From Bisporella sp. PMI_857 (Eukaryota > Ascomycota > Leotiomycetes > Helotiales > Helotiaceae): DNA of 64,000 nucleotides. Below, in pieces: positions 22,407 to 35,191 of this stretch (its first letter is position 1; each line of letters opens with the position of its first letter). Made by a program: the position numbers and the translations under genes. Location of the stretch: assembly GCA_021307315.1 (NCBI GenBank), contig JAJSPD010000010.1:124001-188000 (forward strand), read 5' to 3'. The notes under the pieces are model-generated. The model made no database searches. It saw only the letters and a program-made list of their open reading frames with translations, and was not told where the DNA came from.

Positions 22407-24853
22407 GATGATGTTGGGTTAACGGGGGTATCTGGGTCGCTTGGTATAAGTGATATATTGGATATCGGTAATGAGCGATATACAGTGTTTTGTTCTTGAT
22501 ATTTTCTTCTGGGAGAGTTGATCTTGGAAGGATTGAGTGTGTTTATGTAGGTATGGTGTCTTGTTCTAATGAGGGGTCTTGAAATTGTGGCGCACATGCG
22601 GTGACGTTGTTGTGTGGCTGAGGTCGATTTTTGAGTGACGATTTCTGAATCCCATCCAATTCTTTGTCCAGGCTGCAGGTTATTATACACCACACATTGA
22701 CATGTGATAATTATCATCTTTTTCATGACAATATTGTGTGTTTGAAGGATAGTCTGTTAAATATACTCACTCTCTATATTCTACTCAGTCTTACGGCTCT
22801 TAAATGCTGCCATCAAGACGATACGATAAAGTGGCTACAACCTCATCGCCCATGACTTGATTTCAAGAGAATATCTGAGCTATGGAATAGGCACATCTAC
22901 GTTCTTGATATTGTCTATAATCTTGCGGCATATTAAACCTGAGAAACGGGGGTTTGAATTTTACACCACGATGAGTTATTCCGAATAGGTCACATTTTGT
23001 CCAACCATCTTGCGCAATTTAACAATGATTTTCTATTTTTATACGGTCTCCAAATAATTCTGAATAAAAGCGTTTAAGGAATTTCCCGACCGCCAGAAAT
23101 ATTGAACCAACGCCCGTCAGCATCGCCTCTAAAGATCGTGTTCACAGGAATACGCGTAGGCCTCGCGGGATTGAGGGAATCCTACGTCGAATCTGTATGT
23201 CCAAAGGCACCTTCACTCTTTTCTCTGGGTATAGACAGCAATGACAATTTAGCCATATCTGGCACCAGGCACCATTGCTATGCAGCTGGTTCCGGATGGT
23301 GTAAAAGGGCGCTGGTAATGATAGTTGGTCCTCGCGGGTCATAGTTTCCACAGTTTCTAGATCCTCTAATCTTGAAAGCATCAAAGCACGATGAATGGGG
23401 CAACCTTGATGAATCAGATGTCCCTGACTCCTACAGACTAATATAGCTTTTTCTTGGGAAACATAGCGAAAACGTCCATGGCGGTATCCTAGCTATATCC
23501 TGCGCAGTTGAGTTCGAGTTTCTTCACAGAGCGACAAAGATTTAATAGAGGCAGGGAGATCAGGCTCAACTTTGCATTTCTGAATATTTCCAGTCCACCT
23601 ATACGTCATAGGCTCGAAATCGGTTTCTCGCTCCAAAATTGAGGGAGAGTGCTCAGAACATCGTGAAACATTGGGAAACCAGACAATATACCCCGGAAAA
23701 TAAATTGACGCACCCACGAATTTTGTCTCTCCAAGGTCAAATCATTGCACCAGCGATGATTTGTGACCCGCCCGCCTTCTGCCTCCAGCTCTACTCGCTG
23801 ACCTCGGCTCGAACCGCTCGCCATATCCAGGACTTATCAGCATCCGTCTGAGAACCGCTGCACTGAAGGTGTAGGAACTGATGTACCTGGAAAGGGGACC
23901 AGGCTTTGGCGTCTCCATGTGTCTGATAGTTTTTTCCAGATAGAACGTGGTGACATTGATCCTCCTGGCCTAGGAATTGGTAAATTACCTACGGGACATC
24001 CTCATTCAATTTCATCATGAATCCATCTCAGGAAGCATTTCTTCGTCACCGCGTGATACCGCTCTTCCAAAAGAACTGCCCGCACTTTGGCTTGCTTGTT
24101 CGAATTGTCCTGATCTTCTGTAATGTACACTTGAAAGCTAGAGCATCAGCCCAGAGGATCACATAGCACGGCTGCTAATTGTATGGTTATGCTTCTGTCA
24201 TACCGAATTGAGACTAGAAGGATATCCTCAACGAACTAATACGTAAAATTGTGCCGATAGGGATAATACATTCTGTTGCGTAGTTGGCATTGGTGAATAG
24301 AGTTGGATGCTATGGAAGGATTCACAATCCACGCGAGGCAGTCGAGCTACCACGAGGAAACCGCCGCTGTCCTATAGAAAGCAAGGGCTTGTTGATATTG
24401 ACTTGCTATCATGGATAGCCGACTTAATTGATATTCATGTGGCCGGCATTCGGGATGTATAGTATTTGATATCTGCCGAATCGCTTCTCGAGAGTAGCCT
24501 AACCTCGTTTTGATATTACGTGAGTCGAGCATGAGCTATCATTGCCGACCGTCGACCATTCTATTGGCTCTTGCGAATAAGTAGTAGCAATTACTGTCTT
24601 CCGTCTACTGTAAATTACCTCATTTGTCTTAGTCTCCCAAAGAAAAATAATGACATGTTTTTGAGGTTCAAATTATTGTGTGTGACTTTAACATAAATAA
24701 TGTTTTGTGTAAATGCAATGCAACGCTACCCAACACCATATTCCCAGCTCAAATCTAGAGCAAATTGCATTCTTAATGTATATGGATATCCTCTACTGCT
24801 TAAAGCAAGTTTTCCTGCCTCACAACTTCGCCACCTCATAAGATTCAAACACC
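22407..24853. other. Gene-poor stretch with weak minus-strand coding traces
   Basis: About 2.4 kb. The only coding-like signal is on the minus strand at 23824-23493: LTLERQNSWVRQFIFRGIL...FHDVLSTLPQFW in one frame, then TYRWTGNIQKCKVEPDLPASI...EETRTQLRRI in another. No credible splice joins them. It may be a degenerate gene. The rest shows nothing recognisable. Confidence 0.4.
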
Positions 24854-25869
24854 TTAAATTTTCTGCGCGTCCAGCACAAGGTTCTTTTCAGTTGTTAAGT
24901 CAAATTGTTCTCCACTCACCCAGAACCCAGCCGCCTCTACAATTCGGCATACTACATCCAGTTCCTCGCGATCTCTTGGTGCGTAGACCATGATGAACTC
25001 TTTGGGAACGTATCTACTCATCCATCCACCTTTCGCTAGGGGGTGTCGTTCGCCCCAGCCCATTTCTAGGACCACTTTCGCGTCGTCGGGGTGTAAGTTC
25101 ATATGCATGCTCCGGTCACTGTGGTGGACATGGCAGATCTCACCTCTGCAGGTTGCATTTATGGGATGTTTGCAAAATAAAGCTAACCCTTTCTTTTCAA
25201 AACATGACATGGCAACCCGTAGCGATTGGGAATTCTTCTCGCTCAGATTCTCGAGCGATTTGCGAAGCGCACGATACATCTTGGGACATCCAGGTTGATC
25301 GGTTTGGCGTTGTGGTGCAATGCCGACAACTGTGAATGTCCTAGTGTCAGTAATGCTTATGGAAAATGTGATATTTCACGATTGTGAGATATCTCGGCGG
25401 ATCATGATATGAGCTGCTAGGCAAACTTACTAGTTGGTCGGGGACCTTGGCGCTTGGGAAGCCATGATTGAGTTCGAGGATAATACCCTATGGCTGGATA
25501 TATCTTGTGTGTAAAAATGGCCGGCGTATATGGGTCAGAGAGGGCGAAGATGCGGAGGCAGGTGATCTTGAGATATCCAAAGAAGGTAGAAGGTGTCCCG
25601 CCAGGACCTAGGGACAGGAAGTTGTCATAATCGTTGTAGACAATGAGTGGTATGGGAGACAAGGCGATCAAGGTGCATGTGAGCGACGGTCGTAATATTT
25701 GGATGCTGACGACAATCCCAAAAATGGCTAGCAAAAGTCCGGGTCCGGTCAAGGTTACTTGTAGGACCGGGTGTTGTGTGATGCACATCATTGGAGTATC
25801 GTCCTCACTCTCGGGGGATACAGGCGGTTGTAAAAGGCACTCCATTGTTGATTGTGTGGAAGTAGACAT
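24854..25869 (-). CDS. Luciferase-domain (DUF5519-type) membrane protein
   Basis: Two exons, 25869-25431 and 25329-24854, join in phase 1 over a 101-nt GTAAGT...CAG intron; 304 aa. After a short polar N-terminus come two hydrophobic segments (VTLTGPGLLLAIFGIVVSIQIL and TLIALSPIPLIVY). The C-terminal half carries the domain annotated in fungi as luciferase domain: CHVHHSDRSMHMNLHPDDAK, then GWGERHPLAKGGW and PKEFIMVYAPRDREELDVV. The name is historical, from weak similarity; light emission is not implied. The His-rich HVHHSD...H block could bind a metal (inference). The first-exon segment PGGTPSTFFGYLKI is also typical of the family. Confidence 0.8.
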
Positions 25870-26065
25870 GGTCTAGAATGAGTGAGTCATGTTGACAATA
25901 TGATGGTGTAAGGATTACTCACTGTTGATTCGGGGTTTCGTGTAGTGTAAAGATGGGCGACGCCTATCACATTCAGTAGCTACAATGCCTAAAAGAGTAG
26001 CAAGAGCTCAAAGAAGGACGGTAGTCAAGGAGAAGCTGCCCATGCAGAAATCAGAGAAGAGGATG

Positions 26066-26098
<33 letters not shown>

Positions 26099-28136
26099 GG
26101 AGAGAGAGAGATTGAGACTATAGCAGGGCACGCCTTCACCCAATATAAAAGAGGTTCAATGAGGGAAATTCGAAGGCACTAGACCTCGAACTGATATTGG
26201 AATTCAGAGTGAGAGACAATGACTAGCTATGGGCGTTTATCTAAGATACCGAATATCGTGAGGACCAAAGTTGATATGGAGTTTTGAGACCAGAAAAGAG
26301 TTGTATGTTTTGAGGATTGCACGATGTAATTTGTTTTATTCTGCTCCAGATGAAAAAAAAGGGGGGGTCTTAGAGATACTAAATACTTTTGGTGTTCAGA
26401 GCTGGTAACCTTTCTCTTAGCTAGCGGCCCACTTTCTCTCATGGGGAGGGTGAGCGGTGACTTCTCAAACAAACCAACATGAGGAGAAAAAGGGCCCAGC
26501 AAACGGAGGAAAGCATCCTAGAAAAACCAAACATCGTCACTCCCGCGATCGGACGTTGAATTGGTGCTCAGGAGACAGAGGCGTCAACAAAACGTCAGTT
26601 GACGGGCAGAAAAGCCGGATGCAATTGGCTCAGAAGCGCTCTTACGTTACAGAGTTTATGGAAAAGGAAACGATAAAACAGCAAAGCTGGTCGGATGATG
26701 TAGCCTCCCAAGAAGCGGCCGCATGGATTATCTTTCAATAGCAAAGTCGGCTGCTTGCCCGGCTGGCCAATGGAATATCTGATATTACCTCAAGTTCCTG
26801 AGGCTTAACCTTGTTACTCGAGCTGGAACCTCAAAGCGGCAAATTACTGAAGGATAATATTTGGCCAAGAGCTCCCCCACCAGCCGTATCGATATACGAT
26901 ACTTGCCCCCATAATGCTGTTAGCAAAGTCAATTCGGCTCCTCACTCTATGCAAAAATGGAGTGGTTAGCAATGTTTCTGCATTGCATGCAAGTATCGTG
27001 GCAGCTCGACAGGAACAAAAGCCATCAGGGGCATAAATGCCGCGCCAATAAGGAGGCACGTCATGTGCCATCATTGCCACCATTTCGTCTTAGTCAGACG
27101 GGGAAAAGCCGATGAGAGCCAGTGAAAAGCTGTCCAAGGAAACCAACCCAGATATGTCACCAGGCATGACAGCTTTGTGTCCACCGCCTTCAGTCCATGC
27201 GTTGCTATCGCTTCCAGACTCTGTTGTGTCTCGATCCGGCCACTTTGTATACCATTATCCAATGCCTCACTTTCTAATCTCTATGCGGTCTTTCGAAATG
27301 GAAGTTCGACGATCAGGCTATTCAATCAATTTGGTGTTGGGTGTTGTGCGTCAACGAGGAACTGGATGTCGTCGTAAATGCTCCTCAGCTTGTTTTTCTT
27401 TTTAACAAACGTAACACGTAGGTACTATGCCGCAACCTTCTGGCGCTGCCTTACCGGAGAGTAAGTCAACCAGCTGGGTTTGATCCGACTTGCTCTTGCC
27501 TCCTGTTCTAGATTGGGCATCTTATTCCTGTATTGGGTGACAAGCTCTGATGCAATGCAGGTGTATGCGCTGTCGGATCCACAGATTGAACTGGATTGTT
27601 TTTTTAATGTGTTGTGTGGGATATCGCGAGTGGAGTCGAAGGCGGCCAGAACCTGACGAGCTCATATCGAATTCCAAAGGGGCCCTCTATCCCAGGATAA
27701 CTGATGGAGCATTCTACTATATCAAACCTCCTTCAAAGTTGATGGATAGTCAAGAAATAAATCGTTCTTCCTTCTCACTATATACAATTCAAAACCAAGG
27801 CTGAACATGACGTCGCATTCCGATTGGTTTGTGTGGGGCAAGTGTCCTGCAAGGCTACCACTTCCCTAACCCCCCAGCTTGTTTTGTTTTGGGTGTTGCC
27901 AGTAGCAACCACAAAATCAAGAGAGCGAAACTTGGTTTTTGGAGTGAGCTTGACGTGGACCACACAATTCAAATCATTCACAATTATTATATTCCTGTGT
28001 TTGCTAAAGAGTACCACGATTTCATGAATTGAGCACATTGGGGTACGGAACCAATTTCACGAGCTCTATCAGATTCCACCACATTCTTGAAACTGAGCCT
28101 CACATTTCTCTGTGTTCGCTCGAGCACAGTGCCAAA
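25870..28136. other. Intergenic stretch with a T30 homopolymer
   Basis: About 2.3 kb without a supported gene. It contains a 30-T run (26068-26097) followed by a GA-rich stretch. Short ORFs here include one that simply translates the poly-T into Phe. The 3' part holds the promoter and leader of the DUF3405 gene. Confidence 0.5.
26068..26097. repeat. Poly-T tract (T30)
   Basis: An uninterrupted run of 30 T. It could be a simple repeat or the poly(A) tail of a retroposed sequence on the minus strand; no flanking element is recognised. Confidence 0.9.
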
Positions 28137-30635
28137 ATGGCAGGCTTTAGTTCATTTAATCCTCTAAACGTCACCAAAAGATCGCCGCGGTCACAATACT
28201 CCGAGCTTCCAATCCACGAAAGGCCGAGAGCTAAAGACGAGGAAAAGTATTGCTACTCAGACGACTCCGAAGATGATTCCGACTACTCCTCCTATCCCTC
28301 TTCACCTAGATCATCAAGAGACACCTCAGGTTCTTATGAGTCGCACCGGCCGATGCTGCGGAGGAAATCCTCCCATGCCACCCAGAGACCTGCACCCTAC
28401 CGAATCCCAAACAGAATAATGAGATATATGTGCTGTGCACTAATTTCTACCCTAATAATATTCATGCTGAGTCTGGTAAGAATGAGTATCGTGTCTTCGA
28501 GGGAAGTCGAGCTTGGGAAACATAGAGAGTCAACGCCGCCTCCTCCTCCACCATGGGAGAATTTTGACTTCCTGACGCGCTATTACGGAGGCATTCGAAC
28601 TTTGGTTTCGTCATCAGAGAATACACCCGAATACCCTACTCTGGACGATGAACCGGTACGGCCTCCTAACGCCTCCCATACAGAAATGCCTGCACGAGAT
28701 CTGCCTTCGAGCAAGCCTTTTCTTGCATATAGCAACCACACTTCCAAAGAATATCTGTCAGAGTACGCTCCTGTTCAAGAATGTTTTCTCGATGGGGAGA
28801 ACACCATTCGTATCCCACAACTGCAATATTATGAAGGTAGACCTAGTGGATTTCCAGAGAATGTAATGGGTTCTTATGAATTGCTTGGACTACCAGAAGA
28901 TATTTGCTTCGAACGATTTGGAAGACTAGGCCCATATGGCTACGGTTACAGTCTGCGAAGTGGCGGCACTGGAGTCGGCCAGAGTGGTGATAATGCAGGT
29001 TCAGGATCCGTTTGGGGCCCTGGTGCGAAACAGGTCGACTACAAGAACGTCAATTGGGCTGATGCCCAAAAACGATGTTATAAGGCAAATTCTGCTCGAT
29101 TCGAACAAAGGAGCCCTTTTATTGAGCAATCTAAAACGTTCTCGGTCATTGACGGAGGGCTAGAAAAGCGAGATGGACTGTCCGTGGTGGACAAGGACTC
29201 CAATCTAACGGAGATTAAGAGAAGGCTTCTATCTCGCACAGCTGTAGTCATCCGCGTATGGGACGACTTTGAATTCCGCGAGGAGGATGTATTGCATTTG
29301 AGAGCGATGATATCTGAGCTTTCGCTAGGGTCTGGTGGGGAGTATGATGTGCACTTACTTATACAAGTCAAAGATGAGGCAAAGCACCCAGTCTGGGCGG
29401 ACGAGGATGCTTATCAGGAGCATTTGAAGAACTCTGTCCCTGAGGAGTTTCATGGCATCACCACTCTGTGGAGCGTAACACAAATGCTCATGCTCTACCA
29501 GGGCATTTATGACAACTACGTTCGTGGGCCTGAACTTCCTGCTCACGGCTCCTACAGAGGACTACAGATGGCCATGCAACATTTTGCCTATAAACATCCT
29601 GAGTATGACTACTTCTGGCACTGGGAGATTGACATCCGGTACACTGGCCATTACTACAACCTGTTCTCTCAGATCGATAATTGGACAAAACAGCAACCAC
29701 GGAAAGGACTATGGGAGCGAAATGCCAGATTCTATATTCCATCGGTCCATGGTACCTGGGACGACTTCAAACAAATGGTCCGCGTGCAAACTGAAATGGG
29801 CGCTGATGATCCAACTAACATCTGGGCACCTATTAAAGGTTCCAAGTCTCCACATCCCAAATCCGATAAACCAATTTGGGGCCCGGAACGGCCGGCTGAT
29901 GAAGAGGACTGGTTTGAGACTGAGAATGATCCAAAGCCGCTCACAACTTACGAGCGTGATAAGTACGTTTGGGGGACTGGAGAAGCTGCAGATCTCATAA
30001 CTTTTAACCCGATCTTCGACCCGCAAGACACGACCTGGTTCTTTGCCAAAGACATCACAGGGTATAATGCTAGCACAGGTCTTCCACCACGACGGGCTGC
30101 TATCGTGACCAGCTCGCGCATGTCGAGGAAGTTGTTGATGACGATGCACCGCGAGACAGCATTCAAGAACCACCACGCATTCTCTGAGATGTGGGCACCC
30201 ACCACTGCTTTACATCATGGATACAAAGCTGTCTACGTGCCACACCCGATGTTCGTGGACCGCGCATGGCCAACCGCATATCTCGCCTCTATCATGAACG
30301 CCGGTCGTAATGGCGCCACTGGTGGTGCAAGGACAAGCGTATTTGGTGAACGAGAACACAATCTGCTAGGCATGACGTGGTACTACAATGCAGGCTTTGC
30401 TCCGAATCTGTGGAGTCGATGGTTAGGACTCAAAGTGAACAATGAAGGCGGGGAACAGTTCGAGTTAGAGGTCGACGAAGGGAGAACCGGCAAGGGAGGT
30501 GTCAATGATATGAGAGGCGGCGAAGGTAGGATGTGCTTGCCGCCGATGTTGATCCACCCGGTAAAGGGGGTGGAGCTTGCGGTTGAAGAAAGAAAGCAGG
30601 AGCAGGAGATTCCGGAGAGCGACCCTTCTGCCTGA
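28137..30635 (+). CDS. DUF3405 family type II membrane protein
   Basis: Intronless frame of 832 aa from ATG 28137 (context CAAAATGG). The frame is open for 36 codons upstream but has no ATG there, so this start is preferred. Residues 1-94 are polar and Ser/Asp-rich, followed by a signal-anchor segment at about 96-117 (MRYMCCALISTLIIFMLSL). The remaining ~700 residues would be lumenal. Visible family blocks: VVIRVWDDFEF, AMQHFAYKHPEYDYFWHWEIDIRYTGHYY, ERNARFYIPSVHGTW and HRETAFKNHHAFSEMWAPT. The WEIDIR block carries acidic residues reminiscent of a glycosyltransferase metal site. A Golgi glycosyltransferase-like role is often suspected for this family but is inference. Sometimes mis-annotated as a transporter; there is only one membrane span. 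Confidence 0.87.
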   Translation: MAGFSSFNPLNVTKRSPRSQYSELPIHERPRAKDEEKYCYSDDSEDDSDYSSYPSSPRSSRDTSGSYESHRPMLRRKSSHATQRPAPYRIPNRIMRYMCCALISTLIIFMLSLVRMSIVSSREVELGKHRESTPPPPPPWENFDFLTRYYGGIRTLVSSSENTPEYPTLDDEPVRPPNASHTEMPARDLPSSKPFLAYSNHTSKEYLSEYAPVQECFLDGENTIRIPQLQYYEGRPSGFPENVMGSYELLGLPEDICFERFGRLGPYGYGYSLRSGGTGVGQSGDNAGSGSVWGPGAKQVDYKNVNWADAQKRCYKANSARFEQRSPFIEQSKTFSVIDGGLEKRDGLSVVDKDSNLTEIKRRLLSRTAVVIRVWDDFEFREEDVLHLRAMISELSLGSGGEYDVHLLIQVKDEAKHPVWADEDAYQEHLKNSVPEEFHGITTLWSVTQMLMLYQGIYDNYVRGPELPAHGSYRGLQMAMQHFAYKHPEYDYFWHWEIDIRYTGHYYNLFSQIDNWTKQQPRKGLWERNARFYIPSVHGTWDDFKQMVRVQTEMGADDPTNIWAPIKGSKSPHPKSDKPIWGPERPADEEDWFETENDPKPLTTYERDKYVWGTGEAADLITFNPIFDPQDTTWFFAKDITGYNASTGLPPRRAAIVTSSRMSRKLLMTMHRETAFKNHHAFSEMWAPTTALHHGYKAVYVPHPMFVDRAWPTAYLASIMNAGRNGATGGARTSVFGEREHNLLGMTWYYNAGFAPNLWSRWLGLKVNNEGGEQFELEVDEGRTGKGGVNDMRGGEGRMCLPPMLIHPVKGVELAVEERKQEQEIPESDPSA

Positions 30636-32424
30636 TGATTTTGCGTTCGAATGCTATGATACTGATGAATTTTCTCCAGAAGACGGTTTTGCTTGGGATA
30701 CTGGCGTTTGAGCGAGCACATGATTGTGGTTTAGATGCTATAGTGCATAGTTATTTCTATGAATTGGAAAGATAGACACATATTGGGCGAACAAATATTA
30801 CCTTTGGATAGTGATCCTTGTATAATTACGAATCTAATCTCGATATGTGCATTTACATTTAACGGCAAATTAACGTGAACGAGAGCTTTACATTAGTAGT
30901 GATGAATTGGCGTGATATACTGTGCTTTCTTTACGGCTGTATCGGTAAACCCCGGCTTCCTCACAAGTTGGCTTATCGCAGCAAAGCGCCTTTAATTCGC
31001 CGTCTCCAGGTCCTTACGAGTCGTCCCCACAGGCCCCATCGGTGTAGTACACTTCACTTTATGATGCCCTTAAGTAGAGATGGCCTGGGATGGCACGCAC
31101 TCAAGAGGTTTCCCAGTCGTTTGGGACTTACCCGATAGACGACAGGGCCGGAGATCTCGGGGAGCCCCCCTCCCCCCCCCCCCCCCACGTGACGCTTGAG
31201 TGATCTTTAGGGATGTTCACTAACTGTTGATTTTTCAATTTCGGATCTTGAAAAAAAAAGAGCAATGGATCATGGAATATCCTTGAGAATGATAAAATGA
31301 AATGGAGCTCAAAACAAGCTTCCCCAAGACCGGAGCTAAGGCTTTCCAAGCTGTGCCAACGGTGCTTGTATGCGCCGTGGACCGTGGAGTGCGGGCCACT
31401 ACTTATTTAACGTCTTGTCATTTTGGAGAAAACCCGTATGACCAAACCTCTTGTGTTCCTCGCCACCATCGTGGAACTTCCCATGGCTATAGCCCATCGC
31501 GCCGGCAGCCTCGTTCGATAAGCAGGTATCAGTCAATACACAATCAGCAATGGCGAAGATAGAAGGGAGAAGGGCGTCGGATTACCCGGCTGTCAATTTG
31601 TTGGCTAAGATTCAAGGTTCAAGGTTATATGCACACCACCGGCGGAGGGCTGTTTGCGGTTCTGCGACAACCTAACTTACAGCATTGCGTAGTCGAGCGT
31701 TTCTCCGTTATCTACTGCTCATGCTAGTCAACGCCACCACAAAATATGATGATGACAGGATGGGCTGCGATCCTCGTACTGATCATGACCAGAGTGGGCA
31801 CTTTCCCGTTGCTATTCCCAATAAATGCGCCACAGGGAATGATTCCCGACAGTATGGATTGGAAAAGGACCCTGCGTGTTTCTGGAATGGATTTGGGGGG
31901 AAAGGGGGTTCTAGATCGACAAAGGGAAGGCTTCTAGAAGATGTGATTTGATACAGTACGCTATACAATACTAGAGTAGGGTGACGCGCAATAACCGTTT
32001 CGCATGATATCTCAGCTCGCATGCTGCATCAGGAAAGTCCTTATCACCTCATTGAATGCAGTGATCCGCCTCTGGCATCACACGATTAAGAACCTTCCTA
32101 AAGTTGCGTAGCATCTGTGGTGCAGAGCATCGAAGCTCAATATGGCAGACCCCTGAAGCCTTAAGCGGAGCCTAATGATTGGCAGGGCAAAGCGTGCACT
32201 GTGACTTAAGTTATACGACTTGCGAATCCTCGACTCTTATCGCACCATCGAATGCCGGATAGCTATGGTAACAACAATATCACACTCCAATTAACCATAT
32301 GCAGCAACATGCAGGTTCTGATGGAAGAGATGTATAAAGTCGCCCACCGCCAAGGGCAGGACAAGCTGCTTTGCTTCCCATAGTCTGCTCCTCTGCTGCT
32401 TGCTTCTACGCCAAAAGCAAAATA
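30636..32424. other. Intergenic stretch with C homopolymers
   Basis: About 1.8 kb without a supported gene. It contains an interrupted C tract (about 31165-31186) and the promoter of the OPT transporter. Small ORFs look random. Confidence 0.5.
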
Positions 32425-35191
32425 ATGGCAAACGCCCCCAACGCCGAGTCGATCGTCGTCGGCGCTCTCAACCCGGTCGAGGGCAAGGTCGTCCCGGTGC
32501 CTAGCCATGAGGCCATCAACGAGAAAATCCGCCCTTCAGTCGACAACAACGAGCTGGGCGCGCTCGACAGTGAGATCAAGGCCGCTCCCGCCGTGGTCCC
32601 TCAGTACGAGATTGACGAAGACAGTAACAAGGACAACAACAGTGACGATGTGATCATTATCACCGGTGCTGATGCGGCTGCCCATTTGTTGCCAATGCGG
32701 GACGATGGCGATCCAGCCATCACGTTTCGCAGTCTATTCTTGGCCACTTGTCTCTCGGCTTTCCAGGCTGTCATGAGCCAGATTTACTACGTGAGTTAAA
32801 TCTGGTTGCTGTAATGGTTCCACGCCAAATATATGCTGATTCCTCACCCAGTTTAAACCGACTTCTGTGACCATTTCGGGCACGTTTATCGTCCTCATCG
32901 CTTATTTCGTTGGCAAGGCGTGGTCTAATATTCTCCCTCGCGGTGACAAACTCGAGGCACGATGGAGGGAGAAAGGCGGCCAAGGCGATATCCCTCAATG
33001 GATCAAGATCGTTTCCTTCTTCAATTACGGGCCGTGGGGTTTGAAAGAGCACTCAATATGTGCCATCACCGCCACTTCCGCGTCCAATGCTTCCGCTAGC
33101 ATCGTCGTGTTTGCGGCACAAGACCTCTTCTACGACTTGCCTCTGACCGCTACCGCAATTGTCTTGAGCACCATATCCATTGGACTGTTTGGCTACGGTG
33201 TTGCTGGCCTCTTGCGTCCCATTGCCGTCTGGCATGTCGATGCAGTCTACTGGAGTACTCTTCCCACCGTCAAGACTCTCCAAGGACTTCATTGGCAGGA
33301 CCTGAAAAGCTCCAAGCCTCTCCGATTCTTCTGGTACAGTTTCGTGGGCATGTTCCTTTACGAGTTCTTCCCTGCTTACATTTGGCCATGGCTCAATTCT
33401 GTTTCCATTCCCTGCCTAGCCGCGATGCACGCTACGGGCAGCAAAGCAGCTGTACTATCAAATCTCTTTGGAGGATCCCTCAATAATGAGGGACTGGGGT
33501 TTTTCAGTCTATCTTTCGACTGGCAATATGTAAGACGGCGTATCTCTTCTGAAGCAACTAGGTTGACTGACTTAACTCTTACAGATCACTTCCTTTAACA
33601 CTTCTCTCCCCCTCCCATTGCAAGCGCACGCGGCGGCGGGTTATGTCATCTGCTTTGCTGCTATGCTCGGCATCTACTACACCAATGCCTGGGGTGCTAA
33701 GTCGCAGCCATTCATGTCCACACGGCTTCGAACTGAGGAAGGTGGAGCGTACCCAATCGCGAAAGTCTTCGTTGGTGGTATCCTCGACAAGGATGCTTTG
33801 ACCAAGTACGGTATCCCCAGACTTACAGGGAGTTTTGCATACGCAATGTTCATGGCGAATGCTGCCGTAAGTATTCAAGCTTATTACATATTGTTTCTTA
33901 TCTCTTCATGAACTGACCATTTCATAGATTGGTGCCTTAATTACGCACTGCATAATCTTTTGGGGCGGAGACGTCAAAAGAGCATTCAAGAGTGCAAAAG
34001 CCGGGAGCTATGACGATCGGCACCATGTACATATGGCCAAGCACTACAAAGAGACTCCATGGTATTGGTATGTCGCCGTGCTTATTTTCAGTTTTATTCT
34101 TGGTCTCGTCGTCGTCATCAAGGAGAACATTACCCTTCCGGTTTGGGCATACATTGTCGCTCTGCTGTTAGGAATTATAATCGCACCCTTTGTGAGTAGC
34201 TATTTTCCCACATACAATACTTTTTTTTTCTGACGTTATCGCAGAGCACCCTGCTCTATTCTCGGTACGGTAATGGTATTGCCACGAACAATCTGTCGAA
34301 AATGTTGGCAGGGCTGATGCTTCCAAACCGCCCCATTGGTAACATGTACTTTGCCGCTTGGTCCCACAATGTCATCTCAAACACCGTCAACCTTAGCAAT
34401 GACCTGAAGATGGGTGAATATCGTACGTGTTATGACCTCGACCCATTCGTAGATAAAAATGCTGATCCGTTGACGCAGTCAAGATACCTCCTCGTGCCAT
34501 GTTCCTTACTCAAATCTATGGCACCGTTGTGGGCGGCTTTGTCAATTACGCAGTCATGACCTCTATTGTGAATGGCAATCGCGAGCTTCTTGTTGATAGC
34601 AATGGAAACTCTTCCTGGAGCGGTGCGAATATCCAGTCGTATAATACTAATGCAACTTCTTGGGCCTTAGCCAGATACCTCTACCGAACTGGTGCTAAGT
34701 ACGATATCGTGCCTATCGGGTTGGCTATTGGCGGCGGCATTGTCATTATTCACCGAGTCTTCGTATATGTGAGTGCACCCAATTTATCGAGTTATCGGTG
34801 CTTTTGCTTGTCTCTTCTTTGTACTGACTTCGAGTGCTCGTAGTTTATTCCAAAATACCGAGGCTTCTCATTTTCGGATATCAATATGCCCCAGTTCATA
34901 CAATACGCTGGATATATCCCATACAACGCGTCCCAGACTTGCGTACTCCTGAGTCAAGTTATTACTGGCTTCTTCGTTCAGTTCTACCTCCGAAACTACC
35001 GCCCACGTATCTTCAAAGATTACTCGTACTTGGTCACCGGCGCTTTCGACGGTGCCAGTCTCACAGCGCTCTTCATCTTGTCTTTCGCCGTCTTCGGCGC
35101 GAGTGGTCGTTCTAAACCCTTTCCCAACTGGTGGGGCAACAACGCCGACAGCGAGACCAACTATCCGGATTTCTGCCCTATTCCGCAGTAG
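32425..35191 (+). CDS. OPT family oligopeptide transporter
   Basis: Proton-coupled small-peptide transporter of the plasma membrane (or vacuole), OPT superfamily. Seven exons: 32425-32790, 32852-33529, 33585-33866, 33928-34191, 34245-34422, 34479-34768 and 34844-35191; 801 aa. All junctions are GT-AG and preserve the frame. The N-terminal ~95 residues are acidic and soluble. Typical blocks: TFRSLFLATCLSAFQAVMSQIYYFKP, FFNYGPWGLKEHSICAI, VGMFLYEFFPAYIWPWLNSVSIPC and RPIGNMYFAAWSHNVISNTVNLSNDLKMGEYLKIPPRAMF. The C-terminus ends in WWGNNADSETNYPDFCPIP. The usual NPGP[FW]-x-KEH motif here is NYGPW-x-LKEH. Substrate cannot be told; glutathione, peptides or siderophore-like compounds are possible. 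ATG 32425 is the first in-frame Met with a good context (AATAATGG). Confidence 0.93.

Noticed and set aside
25985..26182. 65-aa ORF containing a poly-Phe run
   Set aside because: It is a translation of the T30 tract and has no other support.
28029..28136. Upstream in-frame extension of the DUF3405 protein by 36 residues
   Set aside because: The frame is open but starts at TTG, with no ATG; the ATG at 28137 has a good context and starts a typical polar N-terminus.
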